Part shown: positions 63,721 to 64,000 of the stretch, piece after piece
How the letters are laid out: the number at the start of each line of letters is the position of its first letter
Position numbering within the stretch: position 1 is the first letter of the stretch
DNA from: JBGLNJ01 sp041300525
GTDB taxonomy: Bacteria; Chloroflexota; Anaerolineae; Fen-1058
DNA length: 64,000 nucleotides
Assembly: GCA_041300525.1 (NCBI GenBank)
Contig: JBGLNJ010000001.1
Location: 682,001-746,000 of the forward strand
Direction: 5' to 3'
Notes under the pieces: generated by a model
Told to the model about the DNA's origin: nothing
Databases searched by the model: none
What the model saw: only the letters and a program-made list of their open reading frames with translations
Translations under genes and position numbers: made by a program

Positions 63721-64000
63721 CTAATACAGCCCTGCGATCAGGCGGGCGAATGCCAAGGGAGTGGTTGCCACAAAGTCAATGGCCGGTTCGACGCTTGGCC
63801 ACGAGATCACACTATCCAAATATACGGCGATCTCGTTATTGAAGGGCGCAAAGGGGTCGCTGCCATCGGGCGGGCAAGCTCGCATCTCTGACATCAGACC
63901 CAGATCCTCAAAATTCTCTGCGCCGTTGGGGCCGTTGACAGCCGCGCCCTTGACAAGCGGCCGCGTGCCGTCGAGCGACCCGACCAAGTTCGCCACCTGG
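63721..64000 (-). CDS. C-terminal part of an unidentified protein (cut by the window end)
   Basis: The frame is open to the right edge and ends at 63721. Readable features are GSLDGTRPLVKGAAVNGPNG, ENFEDLGLMSEMRAC and DFVATTPLAFARLIAGLY. In YhfX-type clusters the gene upstream is often a metallo-mutase-like YhfW; this segment could be its C-terminus, but I cannot confirm it. ATG 63996 is probably internal. Confidence 0.5.
   Translation of the reverse strand, partial: QVANLVGSLDGTRPLVKGAAVNGPNGAENFEDLGLMSEMRACPPDGSDPFAPFNNEIAVYLDSVISWPSVEPAIDFVATTPLAFARLIAGLY

Overview
This is a GC-rich bacterial chromosome segment. Its gene content suggests a member of the Chloroflexota (Anaerolineae-like), probably from a metagenome. 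The pointers are a zinc-ribbon/LysM protein with long Pro-Thr linkers, a CpXC protein, many GAF-type histidine kinases, paired ferredoxin-dependent oxidoreductases, and intergenic regions full of hairpins and 7-base-periodic repeats. The lineage is an inference; no rRNA or marker protein is present to prove it.

Region by region. 0-5 kb: a broken AbrB/PIN toxin-antitoxin pair, small membrane proteins, a solute-binding protein coupled to a clan-A glycosidase, and mobB. 5-12 kb: an SPL-like radical SAM protein, a double-length alpha/alpha-barrel protein, a DNA methyltransferase, a second decayed toxin-antitoxin pair and a secreted subtilase. 12-17.5 kb: CpXC protein, sensor kinase, cyclic-nucleotide-binding protein and cinA. 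17.5-24 kb: an accessory stretch with a C39-like peptidase and an HNH protein each split by an amber codon, a C7 frameshift, a group II intron remnant joining two half genes, VapBC, an M28 peptidase and a DUF104-HicB-HicA cassette. 24-33 kb: housekeeping genes including an NfnAB-type bifurcating oxidoreductase, homoserine dehydrogenase and a MATE pump. 33-42 kb: patatin, a complete four-subunit 2-oxoacid:ferredoxin oxidoreductase (delta-alpha-beta-gamma), a radical SAM protein and a two-component pair whose receiver has Glu at the phosphorylation site. 42-47 kb: Cys-rich small proteins, tRNA-Lys, and a truncated NB-ARC/TPR regulator abutting a short AT-richer Bacteroidota-like fragment (TetR tail and TolC head) that runs into tRNA-Val. 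47-51 kb: AIM24, a subtilase whose propeptide-like domain is C-terminal, and tryptophanase. 51.6-58.7 kb: a tightly coupled run of three sensor kinases and a response regulator. 58.7-64 kb: a headless ABC exporter ATPase, then a sugar operon (BadF-type kinase, GH4, deleted solute-binding protein, YhfX-like enzyme).

How the genes fit together. The anaerobic core is Kor plus NfnAB, which would link 2-oxoacid oxidation to ferredoxin and NADPH. Tryptophanase and the secreted peptidases fit amino-acid fermentation, and the glycosidases and sugar kinase fit polysaccharide scavenging. Signalling is dominated by GAF-containing kinases with attached receivers.

Two cautions. At three places (about 20.57/19.91 kb, 46.20/46.99 kb and 58.73 kb) genes are cut at a junction in the way expected of chimeric assembly or rearrangement, so gene order should not be trusted across them. 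Several genes in 17.8-19.5 kb carry single disabling lesions, which could be real decay or sequence error.
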